Positions 39,096-48,577 of a DNA stretch of 64,000 bases are shown one piece after another. The translations under genes and the position numbers were made by a program. The stretch is from Marinomonas sp. UCMA 3892 (GTDB lineage Bacteria > Pseudomonadota > Gammaproteobacteria > Pseudomonadales > Marinomonadaceae): assembly GCF_012726345.1 (NCBI RefSeq), contig NZ_PTXN01000007.1, forward strand, positions 62,001 to 126,000, read 5' to 3'. The notes below the pieces were generated by a model. It was given only the letters and a program-made list of their open reading frames with translations. It had not been told where the DNA came from and ran no database searches. How positions within the stretch are numbered: position 1 is the stretch's first letter; the number at the start of each line of letters is the position of its first letter.

Positions 39096-40799
39096 TTAAG
39101 CATAGTAGTCAACACCGGACGCAGAAACATATGATAAGTTTTTCGCAATCAGTTCTTCATCGACTTCATCACTGCTAGCAACACCACTTTGAGATGAGCC
39201 ATTATTTCGGTTATTAGCCCTATCTTGCGCGCCAGATGTATCTTGTTGTGAAACATCAACATCTGCTCGACTCAAGTCCATTCCTTGCTGAGCCAACATT
39301 TCCCTCAAGCGCCCCATCTGCCCTTCCAATAAGTCCCGTGCATGTGGTGTCGCAGCAACAAAACTTATTTGCGTATTAGAATCACTGTCGACTGACACTT
39401 TAACCGTCAAACTACCTAACTCTGGTGGGTCTAAGCGAATGTGTGCGGTGTGACCACCATCACGTGCAATCCAGGCAACCTTCTGACTCATCTCATTTGC
39501 CCAACCAGGATGACTTGGTGGCAAACTCATCGCCAAGTTATTGGCTTGTGGATTAGACATAGAAGCATTAAGAGCTACAGCGCCAACTCCAGCACGGCTC
39601 GAATTATTATGAAGCGAACTATTTAAGCCTCCTGGTGAAGCATCATCATTCTGCTTACCATCTATCTGCGCAGACATTCGACCAAGCATAGTTTCCTGTT
39701 CTTTTTTGCGTAACTCAACGGGCTCATTGACCAACAAACCATCCATATCTAAAAGAGAATCCGAAGAGTCCAAACTAGTCTCATCTGATGCTGCCGCAAT
39801 ACCACCCTCACTAACTAGAGGGCTAGGTGATGATCCTGTACGATTTTCTTTATTCATCACACTCGAAGCAATAGCACCAGCGACGACAGATGCCGCCGCT
39901 TTAGTCGTATCAAGCCCAGCATCACCAATTGGAGTAACTGAGGCCTTTTTCTCACCGCCCCCCATCTGAGATAAGACCCAAGATAACTCCCCCTTATCAT
40001 CAATAATAGCCGGCTCTACAGTATCTTCAGAAACCGTCGTTTTACTTAACGTCGGATTGGTATTTTGCGCCTCAGTAGCTACGGTTCGTCTTATAGCATC
40101 TAAACCGACAACACCAACCCCAGAGCTAAGGCCTGAAGCAATTGCATCTTTAGACGCTTCTTCTGCCACAATCGGAGCTGCTGAAACTTGGCCTGTAACA
40201 ATTACATCTTTAGACGCCTCTTCAGTCACAGTCGGAGCTACTGAAACTAGCCCCACACCACCAACAACCGCATTATCAACTAGTGGATTTTGCTCTATCC
40301 TTTCTTGTGGCCCCCCATCAAAATCAGATATTAATGGAGAATTAATTTCCGCAGATTGCAAACCAGACGGAGCCGCCGTTACAGGAAGTTCTAAATCTTC
40401 TGTGGAAACTGCTACAAGTAAGCCATCAGCAGGAGAAACTTCGCCATCTTGCTGCAAGGCCTTGCCGCTATCTTGAGATACAGCCTGTGCGGTAACAGCT
40501 ACCACAGCAGAAGAGTCAGCCGAAGATGTAGAAACTTTATCCTTACTATTAGTAGACGCCGCGTTTTTATCAAGCACTTTAGTCGTTGCGGACGAAGAAT
40601 TAGCAGATGAGGAGACCGAAGAGCTAGGAGCGGCTACTTTATCGGTAGCAGGTGCTTTTTTAGGAGCGAGGGTTTCTTTTGCTCTATTAAAATCATTCGC
40701 AAAAGTTGTTCCGTTATTAGTAGAAGCCTTAGTCAAGGCAGACTTTTTAGGTGGAACACCTGAAGGTAAAGACAATACCGTATTTGAATCTGTGCGCAT
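39096..40799 (-). CDS. fliK: Flagellar hook-length control protein FliK
   Basis: Molecular ruler that ends hook growth through FlhB. A long low-complexity Ala/Ser-rich region carries an imperfect duplication around TEEASKDVIVTG and AEEASKDAIASG. The C-terminal Flg_hook domain follows (HTAHIRLDPPELGSLTVKVS; VAATPHARDLLEGQMGRLRE). ATG 40799 is preceded by GGAGGAAATT, which decides the start. It is 567 aa. A sigma-54 promoter lies directly upstream. Confidence 0.92.
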   Translation of the reverse strand: MRTDSNTVLSLPSGVPPKKSALTKASTNNGTTFANDFNRAKETLAPKKAPATDKVAAPSSSVSSSANSSSATTKVLDKNAASTNSKDKVSTSSADSSAVVAVTAQAVSQDSGKALQQDGEVSPADGLLVAVSTEDLELPVTAAPSGLQSAEINSPLISDFDGGPQERIEQNPLVDNAVVGGVGLVSVAPTVTEEASKDVIVTGQVSAAPIVAEEASKDAIASGLSSGVGVVGLDAIRRTVATEAQNTNPTLSKTTVSEDTVEPAIIDDKGELSWVLSQMGGGEKKASVTPIGDAGLDTTKAAASVVAGAIASSVMNKENRTGSSPSPLVSEGGIAAASDETSLDSSDSLLDMDGLLVNEPVELRKKEQETMLGRMSAQIDGKQNDDASPGGLNSSLHNNSSRAGVGAVALNASMSNPQANNLAMSLPPSHPGWANEMSQKVAWIARDGGHTAHIRLDPPELGSLTVKVSVDSDSNTQISFVAATPHARDLLEGQMGRLREMLAQQGMDLSRADVDVSQQDTSGAQDRANNRNNGSSQSGVASSDEVDEELIAKNLSYVSASGVDYYA

Positions 40800-40826
40800 A
40801 ATTTCCTCCAACGATAGAGAAGTCTA

Positions 40827-40842
40827 TGCAATAGCAAGGCCA
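40827..40842 (-). promoter_or_regulatory. Sigma-54 promoter of fliK
   Basis: On the minus strand TGGCCTTGCTATTGCA has the invariant GG and GC at the required spacing (TGGC, seven bases, TTGCA). It lies in the 3' end of the hsbR-like gene and the gap before fliK, about 30 bp from the fliK ATG. FleR, the sigma-54 activator encoded in this window, is the natural candidate activator. Confidence 0.7.
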
Positions 40843-40846
40843 ACAA

Positions 40847-42565
40847 CTATGTAGCCCTATCATCCTGCCCAACCTTCCAGTGATAATGTGCCGTTACAGC
40901 ACTTCCACCTTTAGAAAATTCTAGCTTTGAACAAAGCTGATCCAACAGAGCCAAGCCTCGGTTGTAGAGTAACTCAGTATTGGATATATCATAATTGACA
41001 CCCTGAAAATCAAACCCTGAGCCACTGTCCTCCACATACAGAATGAGCGCTCGGTTGTTGTTATCAGACGTTACTTTAACTGAAATTTTGACATAACCTT
41101 CTTGCAAATTAGCAAGGTTACGCTCGCGCTCTTCATAGTAAAGAGAGAAGCCTTCACTGGAACTTTTTTTATCAGAACTTAATTTCAAGACACCATGCTC
41201 AAGAGCATTTGAATAAAGTTCAGAAAGAATCATAAATATTTGACTAGAGAAGCTACTTAGCCCCGGAACAGTCGTCAATATTTGCAAAACATAAGGCAAA
41301 GGATCTGTATTACGTAGCGAATCAGCATTTAATACATACTCAAACGAAAAATCAGCAGGCGCCTCATCATGCCCTATTGATACTTTATGCTCTGCTGAAT
41401 CAATTCCTATATTGGTATCCAGACGAACACTTAGACATGAAATATCATCATGCGGATTCTCCAAGACCCCTTCTCGCTCTAATTGTTGAACAAGCCAATC
41501 AACTGAATGATCGGCATCAATTTTTCCTTGATAGAGCGGGTTCAGCACAGAATGACAAAACATCTGTCCGGATAAATCCAACGCTTCATAAACACCATCA
41601 GAAAACGCCATCAACCTATCACCAGGAACAAAAGACATAGGATCAATTTGACATTCAAACGCATCAGGAGAAAGAACTCCCAAAGGTAAATTTTTAGACG
41701 TAAGCTTGACTGGTTTGTTAGCATTTTGAGGTAAAAATAATAAATCAGGCAATCCGCCATTCCAAACTTCAATGCTTTTATTATTCACTTTTATATCAAT
41801 GAACGCTGCACTACAAAACATATTCGATGGCAATATTCCTTTTAGACGCGCATTAATCTCAGGAATAATTTGACGCATCAAAAAGCCTTTTCTCGTCCAA
41901 TCAAAGAAAATATCAGCAAGCGGTAACGCACCAATTGCAGCTGAAAGGCCATGACCTGTGAAATCACCTAACAATATATGCATACCGCCGTTCGGCTTGT
42001 AAGCGGCTAAAATCACATCACCATTAAAAACATGAGTTCCATAATGAATGGTAGAAAGCGCAGGATCTTTCAAACAATTTGAGTTGGTTATATTTTCATA
42101 AACAACTTTCGCAACTTCTTGCTCGTTGAGCAATTGCTCATTATACAAACTCATCGCATCACGCTGCTCTTCAAGCGTTTTTTGCATTACCAAAAGCCTG
42201 ACTATAGCATTTAGCTTCGCAGTAATAAGTGCAGGGCTGTATGGTTTTGAAATAAAGTCAATGCCTCCAATCCGCAAGCAGTTTGACAAAGCAATAGGAT
42301 CAGTTACACCAGAAAGAAAAATAATGGGAACAAAAACATCACCCGCAATACGCTGAATTTCGAGCGCAGCTTCCCAGCCATCTTTGTGAGGCATTTTAAT
42401 ATCTAAACACACCAGCTGAATTGTATGGGGATCAAACTTATCAATAGCATCTTGCCCATCAACAGCTGAAATAACGTTGTGGCCAAATTGACTTAAAATC
42501 GCTTTCAATAAAATACGATCCGAAGGGTTGTCATCCGCAATCAATATGGTTAAAACTTGTTCCAT
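40847..42565 (-). CDS. hsbR: HsbR-like response regulator with PP2C phosphatase and anti-sigma kinase domains
   Basis: A 572-aa three-domain regulator. REC domain (about 1-125; phospho-acceptor Asp55 in LVCLDIKMPHKDG), PP2C/SpoIIE-type phosphatase (about 175-390; GGMHILLGDFTGHGLSAAIG; MAFSDGVYEA), and a C-terminal HATPase of the anti-sigma-kinase type (about 430-560; LSELYSNALEHGVL). In Pseudomonas, HsbR phosphorylates or dephosphorylates the STAS protein HsbA and so couples to motility and c-di-GMP output. Its position, after the STAS gene and before fliK, matches, except that hptB is missing between it and fliK. Confidence 0.85.
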   Translation of the reverse strand: MEQVLTILIADDNPSDRILLKAILSQFGHNVISAVDGQDAIDKFDPHTIQLVCLDIKMPHKDGWEAALEIQRIAGDVFVPIIFLSGVTDPIALSNCLRIGGIDFISKPYSPALITAKLNAIVRLLVMQKTLEEQRDAMSLYNEQLLNEQEVAKVVYENITNSNCLKDPALSTIHYGTHVFNGDVILAAYKPNGGMHILLGDFTGHGLSAAIGALPLADIFFDWTRKGFLMRQIIPEINARLKGILPSNMFCSAAFIDIKVNNKSIEVWNGGLPDLLFLPQNANKPVKLTSKNLPLGVLSPDAFECQIDPMSFVPGDRLMAFSDGVYEALDLSGQMFCHSVLNPLYQGKIDADHSVDWLVQQLEREGVLENPHDDISCLSVRLDTNIGIDSAEHKVSIGHDEAPADFSFEYVLNADSLRNTDPLPYVLQILTTVPGLSSFSSQIFMILSELYSNALEHGVLKLSSDKKSSSEGFSLYYEERERNLANLQEGYVKISVKVTSDNNNRALILYVEDSGSGFDFQGVNYDISNTELLYNRGLALLDQLCSKLEFSKGGSAVTAHYHWKVGQDDRAT

Positions 42566-42571
42566 ACAAAA

Positions 42572-42874
42572 CTACTCAGTAATATCAAAAAGCCGATGAA
42601 AATTAGCAATCTTAAGAATATCAATAACGGCATCATTCACATGAACCAAACGAATCTGCGCTTTTTCTTCACCTGCATGATCTCTAAGCAACAACAACAT
42701 GCCAAGAGCTGAACTATCAAGATAAGACACATCCGCTAAATTGACTTCATAAGACTTTACCTTGCTAACCGCAGTAAAAGCTTCTTTAAATGCCTTATGA
42801 CAACTGTAATCAAAACGCCCTTTCACATGGATCGTTAGACATTCTGTTTTTTTATCAAAAAAGCTCTCAACCAC
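42572..42874 (-). CDS. hsbA: HsbA-like STAS domain anti-sigma factor antagonist
   Basis: A 100-aa STAS protein. YEVNLADVSYLDSSALGMLL holds the regulatory serine region (Ser54/Ser55). It is the likely substrate of the HsbR-like protein 6 bp downstream; in Pseudomonas, HsbA binds FlgM or a diguanylate cyclase depending on phosphorylation. The start is GTG 42874 with GGAG 7 bases upstream. The upstream neighbour differs from Pseudomonas (see the 632-aa gene). Confidence 0.87.
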   Translation of the reverse strand: MVESFFDKKTECLTIHVKGRFDYSCHKAFKEAFTAVSKVKSYEVNLADVSYLDSSALGMLLLLRDHAGEEKAQIRLVHVNDAVIDILKIANFHRLFDITE

Positions 42875-42904
42875 AGCCTACTCCTCAAATATGAGCGGTA
42901 GGCT

Positions 42905-44803
42905 TTAAGTCTCGTCCCACTCATTACTAGATTTTTTTATAAATACATCATCACTTTTATTTTCCGAAATATTTACTGACGTTTTAGACATCAAACCATG
43001 AATCCGCTCTATCATTTCATTAACAGATTCTCTTGCTCTATCCAAACGCGCCACACCAACACTTCGATCTGACTCAAGTAATGAAAGAGTAGAAGCCGCC
43101 ATAGACTTCATACCTTCAATCTGATCCTGAACCTTACTAATATCGTGCTCGATATCGATGGCAAAACGACGACGAACCTTCTCACTTTCACCTTCGGTTG
43201 CCGCAAGACTTGCCAACACTCCAGCCCTAACTTCGTTGAGATAACGATCAACATCTCCCAACAAAAATACATCAGATGATAAATCTTTCTCAACCAAAGC
43301 TAAGCGCTGCAAAACCAATTCATAGCCCAATATAAACGAATCTCGAACCTGCTCAGAGAGCAAAGCCATGTCATTTAATTCCACTTGAAATCCTTCAAAC
43401 GGGGCTTCATTGACAACAACTAGATCACTTACTGATTGCTCATTGTGATCCGTTTTTTCGTCAATTAGGGATGCTATTTGTTGTAGTTTCGTAATCTTTT
43501 CAAGGGAATGTGTTTGCATAGAGGACGAGCTTAATGCATCAAAAAGCATAACAACTTTTCTTCGCATCACTTCCAATGATTTAGCAAAGCCTGCGTAAGG
43601 AGAATCCTGTCTTGATAGTCTAATAGGGGTATTCCAGACATCTTGCTCCAACAACACCAAACTGTGATGCAAAATATCAAATTCGACCATATCCATTTTA
43701 GTGCGTATAGAAATAAACCGCTGCAAACCACTTAAATCCTCATCTGACTCCGAGATAAAATGCTGAACACTCAACCAGTAAACCCCATCAGACAAATTCA
43801 GTTTTAGATCTTGATCAGAAAACAGAATAGAGTCAGCAATACGTTCACCAATTGGGTCATCTAACCCCGAATCTATACCAAATAAAGATTCAAACAATGG
43901 CATATTCCTAAACCAAAGCCGCTCAGCTCCGGCACTAAGCCACGCAATGTCGCCTTGATGATTTGTAACAAAAAAGGAGTCATCTACTTGTGATAATGCC
44001 TTCTCAATCAAGCTAAGGTTTTCGCGTTGTTGATCAATATCAAAATCTCGTGATGCTAGTTCATTATCAATCAAATGACTTAAGTCGGTGAACTCATCAA
44101 TCACCTTACGGGGAGGCAGCTGAGGTGCATGACCGTGCTTACGATGATCTAAAACATGGTGCAAACTCAAAAAACCAGAGCGTAATTGACGACCGAATTG
44201 AGTAGCCAACAGAATCACAATAGAAGCTAAAATTAAAAAAATTGCGACTGGCCCCCAAATCAACCTATCGACAAAGATTTGACGCTCATAGTCCAAACTA
44301 ACGCTAATCTGCAAAAGCTCACCATCCAGCCTCTCTAGACGCTCAAAAGATGAATAAGCAGCATACCTTTCCGAATCTGTTAAGGGCGTGGTATCCAACT
44401 CTTTTAATGAAAGTGAGTCTAGTAAGGTCAAAGAATCGGAAACATCGGACCCAGCAGTTAATTCAAAATCACTAAGCTGACTATTCAGCAAACGATATTC
44501 ATTCACTAACATCTGGTGCAGATGACTAGAAGAAGGTGCTTTTGCAGTATTATCATTGCTATAAATCAAACGATCGCCAACCAACAACCATTGTAACCAG
44601 TGCTCTTCTGCACTATGAACTAACCCCAAAAGCTCGCTTAACTTTTCTTGTTGAGCATTTTGTTTTTCCAAATTAATGCTCATCAACATATACATACCAG
44701 CGAACGCTAGTAGCAATACAAATAGCAAGGCAACAACACCTTTTTGTAGGCCACTTATCAGCTCTTTTCTTGGAGCACCAAACGGTGAATGCAGTGTATT
44801 CAT
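42905..44803 (-). CDS. Unrecognised receptor-like membrane protein (TM, helical periplasmic domain, TM, HAMP-like, PAS-like, coiled coil)
   Basis: I do not recognise the family. In order: a membrane helix (about 23-45, VVALLFVLLLAFAGMYMLM), a Leu-rich periplasmic helical region of about 135 residues, a second helix (about 183-204), a HAMP-like stretch containing PPRKVIDEFTDLSHLIDNEL, a PAS-like segment (VDDSFFVTNHQGDIAWLSAG), then a long helical coiled-coil C-terminus (EIRVRR-free, e.g. KVQDQIEGMKSMAASTLSLL). This is chemoreceptor architecture, but the conserved signalling tip is absent. It sits in the flagellar operon between the 625-aa gene and hsbA. ATG 44803 chosen; the frame opens at TTG 44809. 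Confidence 0.7.
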   Translation of the reverse strand: MNTLHSPFGAPRKELISGLQKGVVALLFVLLLAFAGMYMLMSINLEKQNAQQEKLSELLGLVHSAEEHWLQWLLVGDRLIYSNDNTAKAPSSSHLHQMLVNEYRLLNSQLSDFELTAGSDVSDSLTLLDSLSLKELDTTPLTDSERYAAYSSFERLERLDGELLQISVSLDYERQIFVDRLIWGPVAIFLILASIVILLATQFGRQLRSGFLSLHHVLDHRKHGHAPQLPPRKVIDEFTDLSHLIDNELASRDFDIDQQRENLSLIEKALSQVDDSFFVTNHQGDIAWLSAGAERLWFRNMPLFESLFGIDSGLDDPIGERIADSILFSDQDLKLNLSDGVYWLSVQHFISESDEDLSGLQRFISIRTKMDMVEFDILHHSLVLLEQDVWNTPIRLSRQDSPYAGFAKSLEVMRRKVVMLFDALSSSSMQTHSLEKITKLQQIASLIDEKTDHNEQSVSDLVVVNEAPFEGFQVELNDMALLSEQVRDSFILGYELVLQRLALVEKDLSSDVFLLGDVDRYLNEVRAGVLASLAATEGESEKVRRRFAIDIEHDISKVQDQIEGMKSMAASTLSLLESDRSVGVARLDRARESVNEMIERIHGLMSKTSVNISENKSDDVFIKKSSNEWDET

Positions 44804-44823
44804 AGTCAATAATCACTTTCAAG

Positions 44824-46701
44824 CTAATGATGAAGATGGCAAAAGCCAGCGACAAAGGATAAATAATTTTTCTTATTAATAACAAAACAACCATCTTGCA
44901 AAGAAACAAAACGACTTACTTTATCTTCGCAACCATCAACAATGCCATTAGAAGACAAAGAAAATTCACGAATACAGTTACTATCCGTTAATGTGGCGGA
45001 CCATTCAAAAGAAGAGAAAGGTAAGACAACTGACTCAGACATCCACTCAAGAATGACTGAAAAGGCCATCTTTTCGACCGAAAAGCCAGCCACTTCAGAA
45101 AACGCCATACATGACATTACCTTATCAAAGCTTCGTCCGTCATGAATAAAAAATGATGCCAAACAAAGTTCATCATTCTCAAAATAAGCCACTGAAGAAG
45201 GTGCTTTATAAGGCAATAACGCCAATATCAAATCCGCCTCAACCCAAAACATCCTGCCATAGGCCTTTCCAAAATAATAACCATTCTTAGGAATATATGT
45301 TGATTTATTTTTCTCTGACCAGGCATAAGACAGAGGCAACACTTTTTTACTCAATAACCATGGCTCTAATAACGGAGTACCTGTCTGACTTAACCAAATA
45401 TTTTTCACCCAAGAACGAGGTGCTGACATCTTAGAACAAACAGCCTCTACCTCTCGAAGAAAGGAGTAAGGTAATGCAAAATAAAATTCACCTTGCTTAA
45501 CAATTAACACCTGAGTGATAGCATCTGGCAACTGACAAAAAGCCGTACAAGAAGAAAACATCAAAGGCATATTTAAAAGCACTTCAGCCCTAACGCCCTC
45601 TTCCGACCTGAACCAAAAAGACTCTCCGTCTAAAAAGAAATCACCTTCATTTACATCATAACGACCAAAACATTCTTGCTGATCAAAAGCAAATCGTCCG
45701 AAGGAAGTATCTATCTCATACAAAAAGTAAGATAAATAATCATGCCCTAAAGATTTCACATAGGAGTACTGAAGATCAACTTGCTCTAAAATTCGACTAG
45801 CAATATAAACACATCCACCATGACGCATTGGGAAATACGCGAAATGTTCGTTCTGTTCGAAAGTCGTTACATTATTTACACTAGGAACTAGACGCCCAGC
45901 TTGATCCACATGATTAAGGCTCAATGAAAAAAGAGAGCTAAACACCTGATAAAATAGCGCTTTGAACCTATCTTCAAATAACGCCAAAAGACGGTAACGG
46001 GTATCACGAGGCATGGTGATATTTTGAAACAGTGGCAAAAAACTCAATTCGCATAAGTCTCGTAATGGTTCTTTTTCATTAATAGACAGTACTTGCCATT
46101 GAAGTGAAGGAAATCTCCTTTTAAGCCAAGCTAATGGCTGCACACTTATCAATAAAAAACGACCGCTTAAGCGGGAACCTTTCACTGAATCAAGCTGAAA
46201 CGACACTCGTCCAGCACTTGAAAACGCCTCTAAATAAGCATCTACACTCATCACATTAAATTGAGTAGGATCTAATCGTGCCTCGTAATTCCGATATATT
46301 AACGAAACATCTTTTTCATCCGCGATAGACATTACCAAAGCCCAGCAAGAACGATCAGTAGACAAAAGACCATCTAACTGTTGTGAGCGATCAGCTGAAA
46401 ACTGACCAGCCATAGCCACCTGCAAAAGCGCATCGGTAGCAGATAAAAACGCGGAGTGGTAGTGACTAAAATAAGGCGAGCCAGATATTAACAGCTCATC
46501 AACCGCAGCTAAGAAAGAACTAAGACGCTGATTATAGAGAGCATGAACTATGCTTGATTGAGAGATTTCTTGTAAAGACAGTAGAGCAGACTGAAGTTTT
46601 TCTAAACCGCGCCGAGGGTGATAGACATAATCATGCAAAGCTATTTCTATGTTAGAAATAGGCATAGACAAATCAATTAGTCCATTATCCAATTGCGCCA
46701 T
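44824..46701 (-). CDS. Unrecognised 625-aa protein resembling a decayed CheA/ChpA with CheW-like C-terminal region
   Basis: There is no clear family match by eye. The N-terminal helical part (about 10-75) resembles FimL/ChpA pseudo-Hpt bundles and has no phosphorylatable HxxKG motif. Residues about 370-420 (VRAEVLLNMPLMFSS then TQVLIVKQGEFYFALPYSFL) look like the CheA junction where the HATPase domain ends in a LPL strand and the P5/CheW domain begins. GTPLLEPWLL then fits a CheW pattern. The N, G1 and G2 ATP-binding boxes are not visible. It follows fliJ and starts at ATG 46701 with AGGA upstream; the frame opens at TTG 46716. The CheA kinship is inference. Confidence 0.6.
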   Translation of the reverse strand: MAQLDNGLIDLSMPISNIEIALHDYVYHPRRGLEKLQSALLSLQEISQSSIVHALYNQRLSSFLAAVDELLISGSPYFSHYHSAFLSATDALLQVAMAGQFSADRSQQLDGLLSTDRSCWALVMSIADEKDVSLIYRNYEARLDPTQFNVMSVDAYLEAFSSAGRVSFQLDSVKGSRLSGRFLLISVQPLAWLKRRFPSLQWQVLSINEKEPLRDLCELSFLPLFQNITMPRDTRYRLLALFEDRFKALFYQVFSSLFSLSLNHVDQAGRLVPSVNNVTTFEQNEHFAYFPMRHGGCVYIASRILEQVDLQYSYVKSLGHDYLSYFLYEIDTSFGRFAFDQQECFGRYDVNEGDFFLDGESFWFRSEEGVRAEVLLNMPLMFSSCTAFCQLPDAITQVLIVKQGEFYFALPYSFLREVEAVCSKMSAPRSWVKNIWLSQTGTPLLEPWLLSKKVLPLSYAWSEKNKSTYIPKNGYYFGKAYGRMFWVEADLILALLPYKAPSSVAYFENDELCLASFFIHDGRSFDKVMSCMAFSEVAGFSVEKMAFSVILEWMSESVVLPFSSFEWSATLTDSNCIREFSLSSNGIVDGCEDKVSRFVSLQDGCFVINKKNYLSFVAGFCHLHH

Positions 46702-46752
46702 ATTTAATCCTAACAATAAGCTAAGCTGCTGTACAAAATAGCACTTAAAGCG

Positions 46753-47187
46753 CTATCGCATATTGTCCAAAAAACGGCGCATGGCAAACTCATCGCTTTG
46801 ACGCTGCTCCTGCTTTGCTTCAACAACCAATTCCGCTTTGTGATTTTTTTCTTTTAGCCAATCCATACTTTTGGTTTTAGAACGAGCTTGCAACCATCGA
46901 CGCATACTCATATCCGCTTGCTGTTCGGATCGACCTACCGCCGCTTCTTGCTGCACAATCGCTTGCTGAACACGGTTCACAAAGTGCTGATAATTCGTTG
47001 TCAGATAAGCACTTAGCCCAAGTAAATTACGCTCTGACTCATATTGATCAGCATACTCACGCAGCTCATCCAACTTTTGCTTATCATACTGTACTTTCGC
47101 TTTATCACGAGCCAACTGCTGCGCAGCCGAATCTTCTTTGCGTTTAGCAAGATCAACTAATATCTGCATTCGATGTGTTTTTTTCAT
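46753..47187 (-). CDS. fliJ: Flagellar export chaperone/stalk protein FliJ
   Basis: Coiled-coil stalk of the FliI ATPase that links it to FlhA. It is 144 aa, almost entirely charged helix (AAQQLARDKAKVQYDKQKLD; AMRRFLDNMR at the C-terminus). It directly follows fliI. Sequence conservation in FliJ is low, so the call leans on length, composition and position. Confidence 0.9.
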   Translation of the reverse strand: MKKTHRMQILVDLAKRKEDSAAQQLARDKAKVQYDKQKLDELREYADQYESERNLLGLSAYLTTNYQHFVNRVQQAIVQQEAAVGRSEQQADMSMRRWLQARSKTKSMDWLKEKNHKAELVVEAKQEQRQSDEFAMRRFLDNMR

Positions 47188-47240
47188 GCATGACCCATTC
47201 AGAAACTCGCTAAATAGTAGACTTTTTTACCTACAATCGT

Positions 47241-48572
47241 CTACTGCCCCTTAGTCATTGCTGTAACAAGGGCCTGTAAACTCTGGTCAATCGTAAAACT
47301 TTCAGTAAGAGACTGCTGTAGAAAATTTCGAATTTCAGGCATTTGAATGATCGCCTGATCCAAGTCAGGATCACTGCCTCTTGCATAAGCGCCAACCGAA
47401 ATAAGATCTTGATTCTGCTGAAATTTAGAATACAACTGCTTCACTCGCATCGCACCATATAAGTGATCTTCACTGACAATGTGCGGCATAGCTCGAGAGA
47501 TTGAAGCTTCAATATCAATAGCAGGATAATGACCTTCTTCCGCCAAACGACGGGACAATACAATATGCCCATCAAGAATCGCTCGAGACGCATCTGCAAT
47601 AGGATCTTGCTGATCATCCCCTTCCGTCAACACGGTATAAAAAGCCGTAACAGAACCGCTACCTTCGCAACCATTACCAGCACGTTCTACCAATTGAGGA
47701 AGCTTAGAAAACACTGAAGGTGGATAGCCTTTTGTTGCAGGCGGCTCACCAACAGAAAGAGCTATTTCTCGCTGCGCTTGCGCATATCGCGTCAAAGAAT
47801 CCATTAGCAACAATACGTTTTTACCCTGATCCCGATAATACTCAGCAATTCGAGTTGCCAGCATAGCAGCACGCAATCGCATTAATGCAGAATCATCGGC
47901 AGGAGACGCGACAACAACCGAACGAGAAAGCCCTTCCTCACCCAATATTTGATCAATAAACTCTTTTACTTCTCGTCCACGCTCACCGATCAAACCAACA
48001 ACTGTAATGTCCGCTTCGGTAAACTTCGTCATCATGCCAAGCAACATACTCTTACCAACACCACTACCGGCAAAAAGCCCCAAACGCTGACCTTTACCAA
48101 CCGTTAGCAAACTATTAATGGCTTTTATACCAACATCCAAAGGCTCGCTGATAGGCTTTCGCTGTAATGGATTAATCACATTACCATGTAGAGTTACCGA
48201 GTCTTTAGTCTTGATCGGCCCCTTACCATCTAAGGGTTTACCTAACCCATTTACTACTCGACCAAGCAACTCATCACCAACCGGCATTTTACTATCACCA
48301 AGTAACGGACGTACTCTCGCTCCAGGAGAAATCCCCTCAATGGCCTCCGTTGGCATGAGATAAGTTAAATCGCCGGTAAACCCCACCACTTCAGATTCAA
48401 CCCAGCGATCCTTACGAACTTGCACCGAGCAACGGTCACCAAGAGCGACAACACAACCCACTGCCTCCATAGTCAAACCAACCATACGAGTAACCTTACC
48501 CTCAATTTGAGGTGGTAAGGAAACAGAAGAGACATGATTGAGCTTATTTAAACGTTCTTCGAGGGTGGACAC
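47241..48572 (-). CDS. fliI: Flagellum-specific ATPase FliI
   Basis: Hexameric export ATPase related to F1-beta. Walker A AGSGVGKS (about 168-175), Walker [21 protein letters not shown], and the family motif [20 protein letters not shown]. It is 443 aa. The start is GTG 48572. It is flanked by fliH and fliJ. Confidence 0.96.
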   Translation of the reverse strand: MSTLEERLNKLNHVSSVSLPPQIEGKVTRMVGLTMEAVGCVVALGDRCSVQVRKDRWVESEVVGFTGDLTYLMPTEAIEGISPGARVRPLLGDSKMPVGDELLGRVVNGLGKPLDGKGPIKTKDSVTLHGNVINPLQRKPISEPLDVGIKAINSLLTVGKGQRLGLFAGSGVGKSMLLGMMTKFTEADITVVGLIGERGREVKEFIDQILGEEGLSRSVVVASPADDSALMRLRAAMLATRIAEYYRDQGKNVLLLMDSLTRYAQAQREIALSVGEPPATKGYPPSVFSKLPQLVERAGNGCEGSGSVTAFYTVLTEGDDQQDPIADASRAILDGHIVLSRRLAEEGHYPAIDIEASISRAMPHIVSEDHLYGAMRVKQLYSKFQQNQDLISVGAYARGSDPDLDQAIIQMPEIRNFLQQSLTESFTIDQSLQALVTAMTKGQ

Positions 48573-48577
48573 GAGTG

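Noticed and set aside
40057..40476. Plus-strand open frame (139 aa) inside fliK
   Set aside because: It lies antisense to the low-complexity Ala/Ser/Thr-rich FliK region, which opens frames on the other strand by composition alone.
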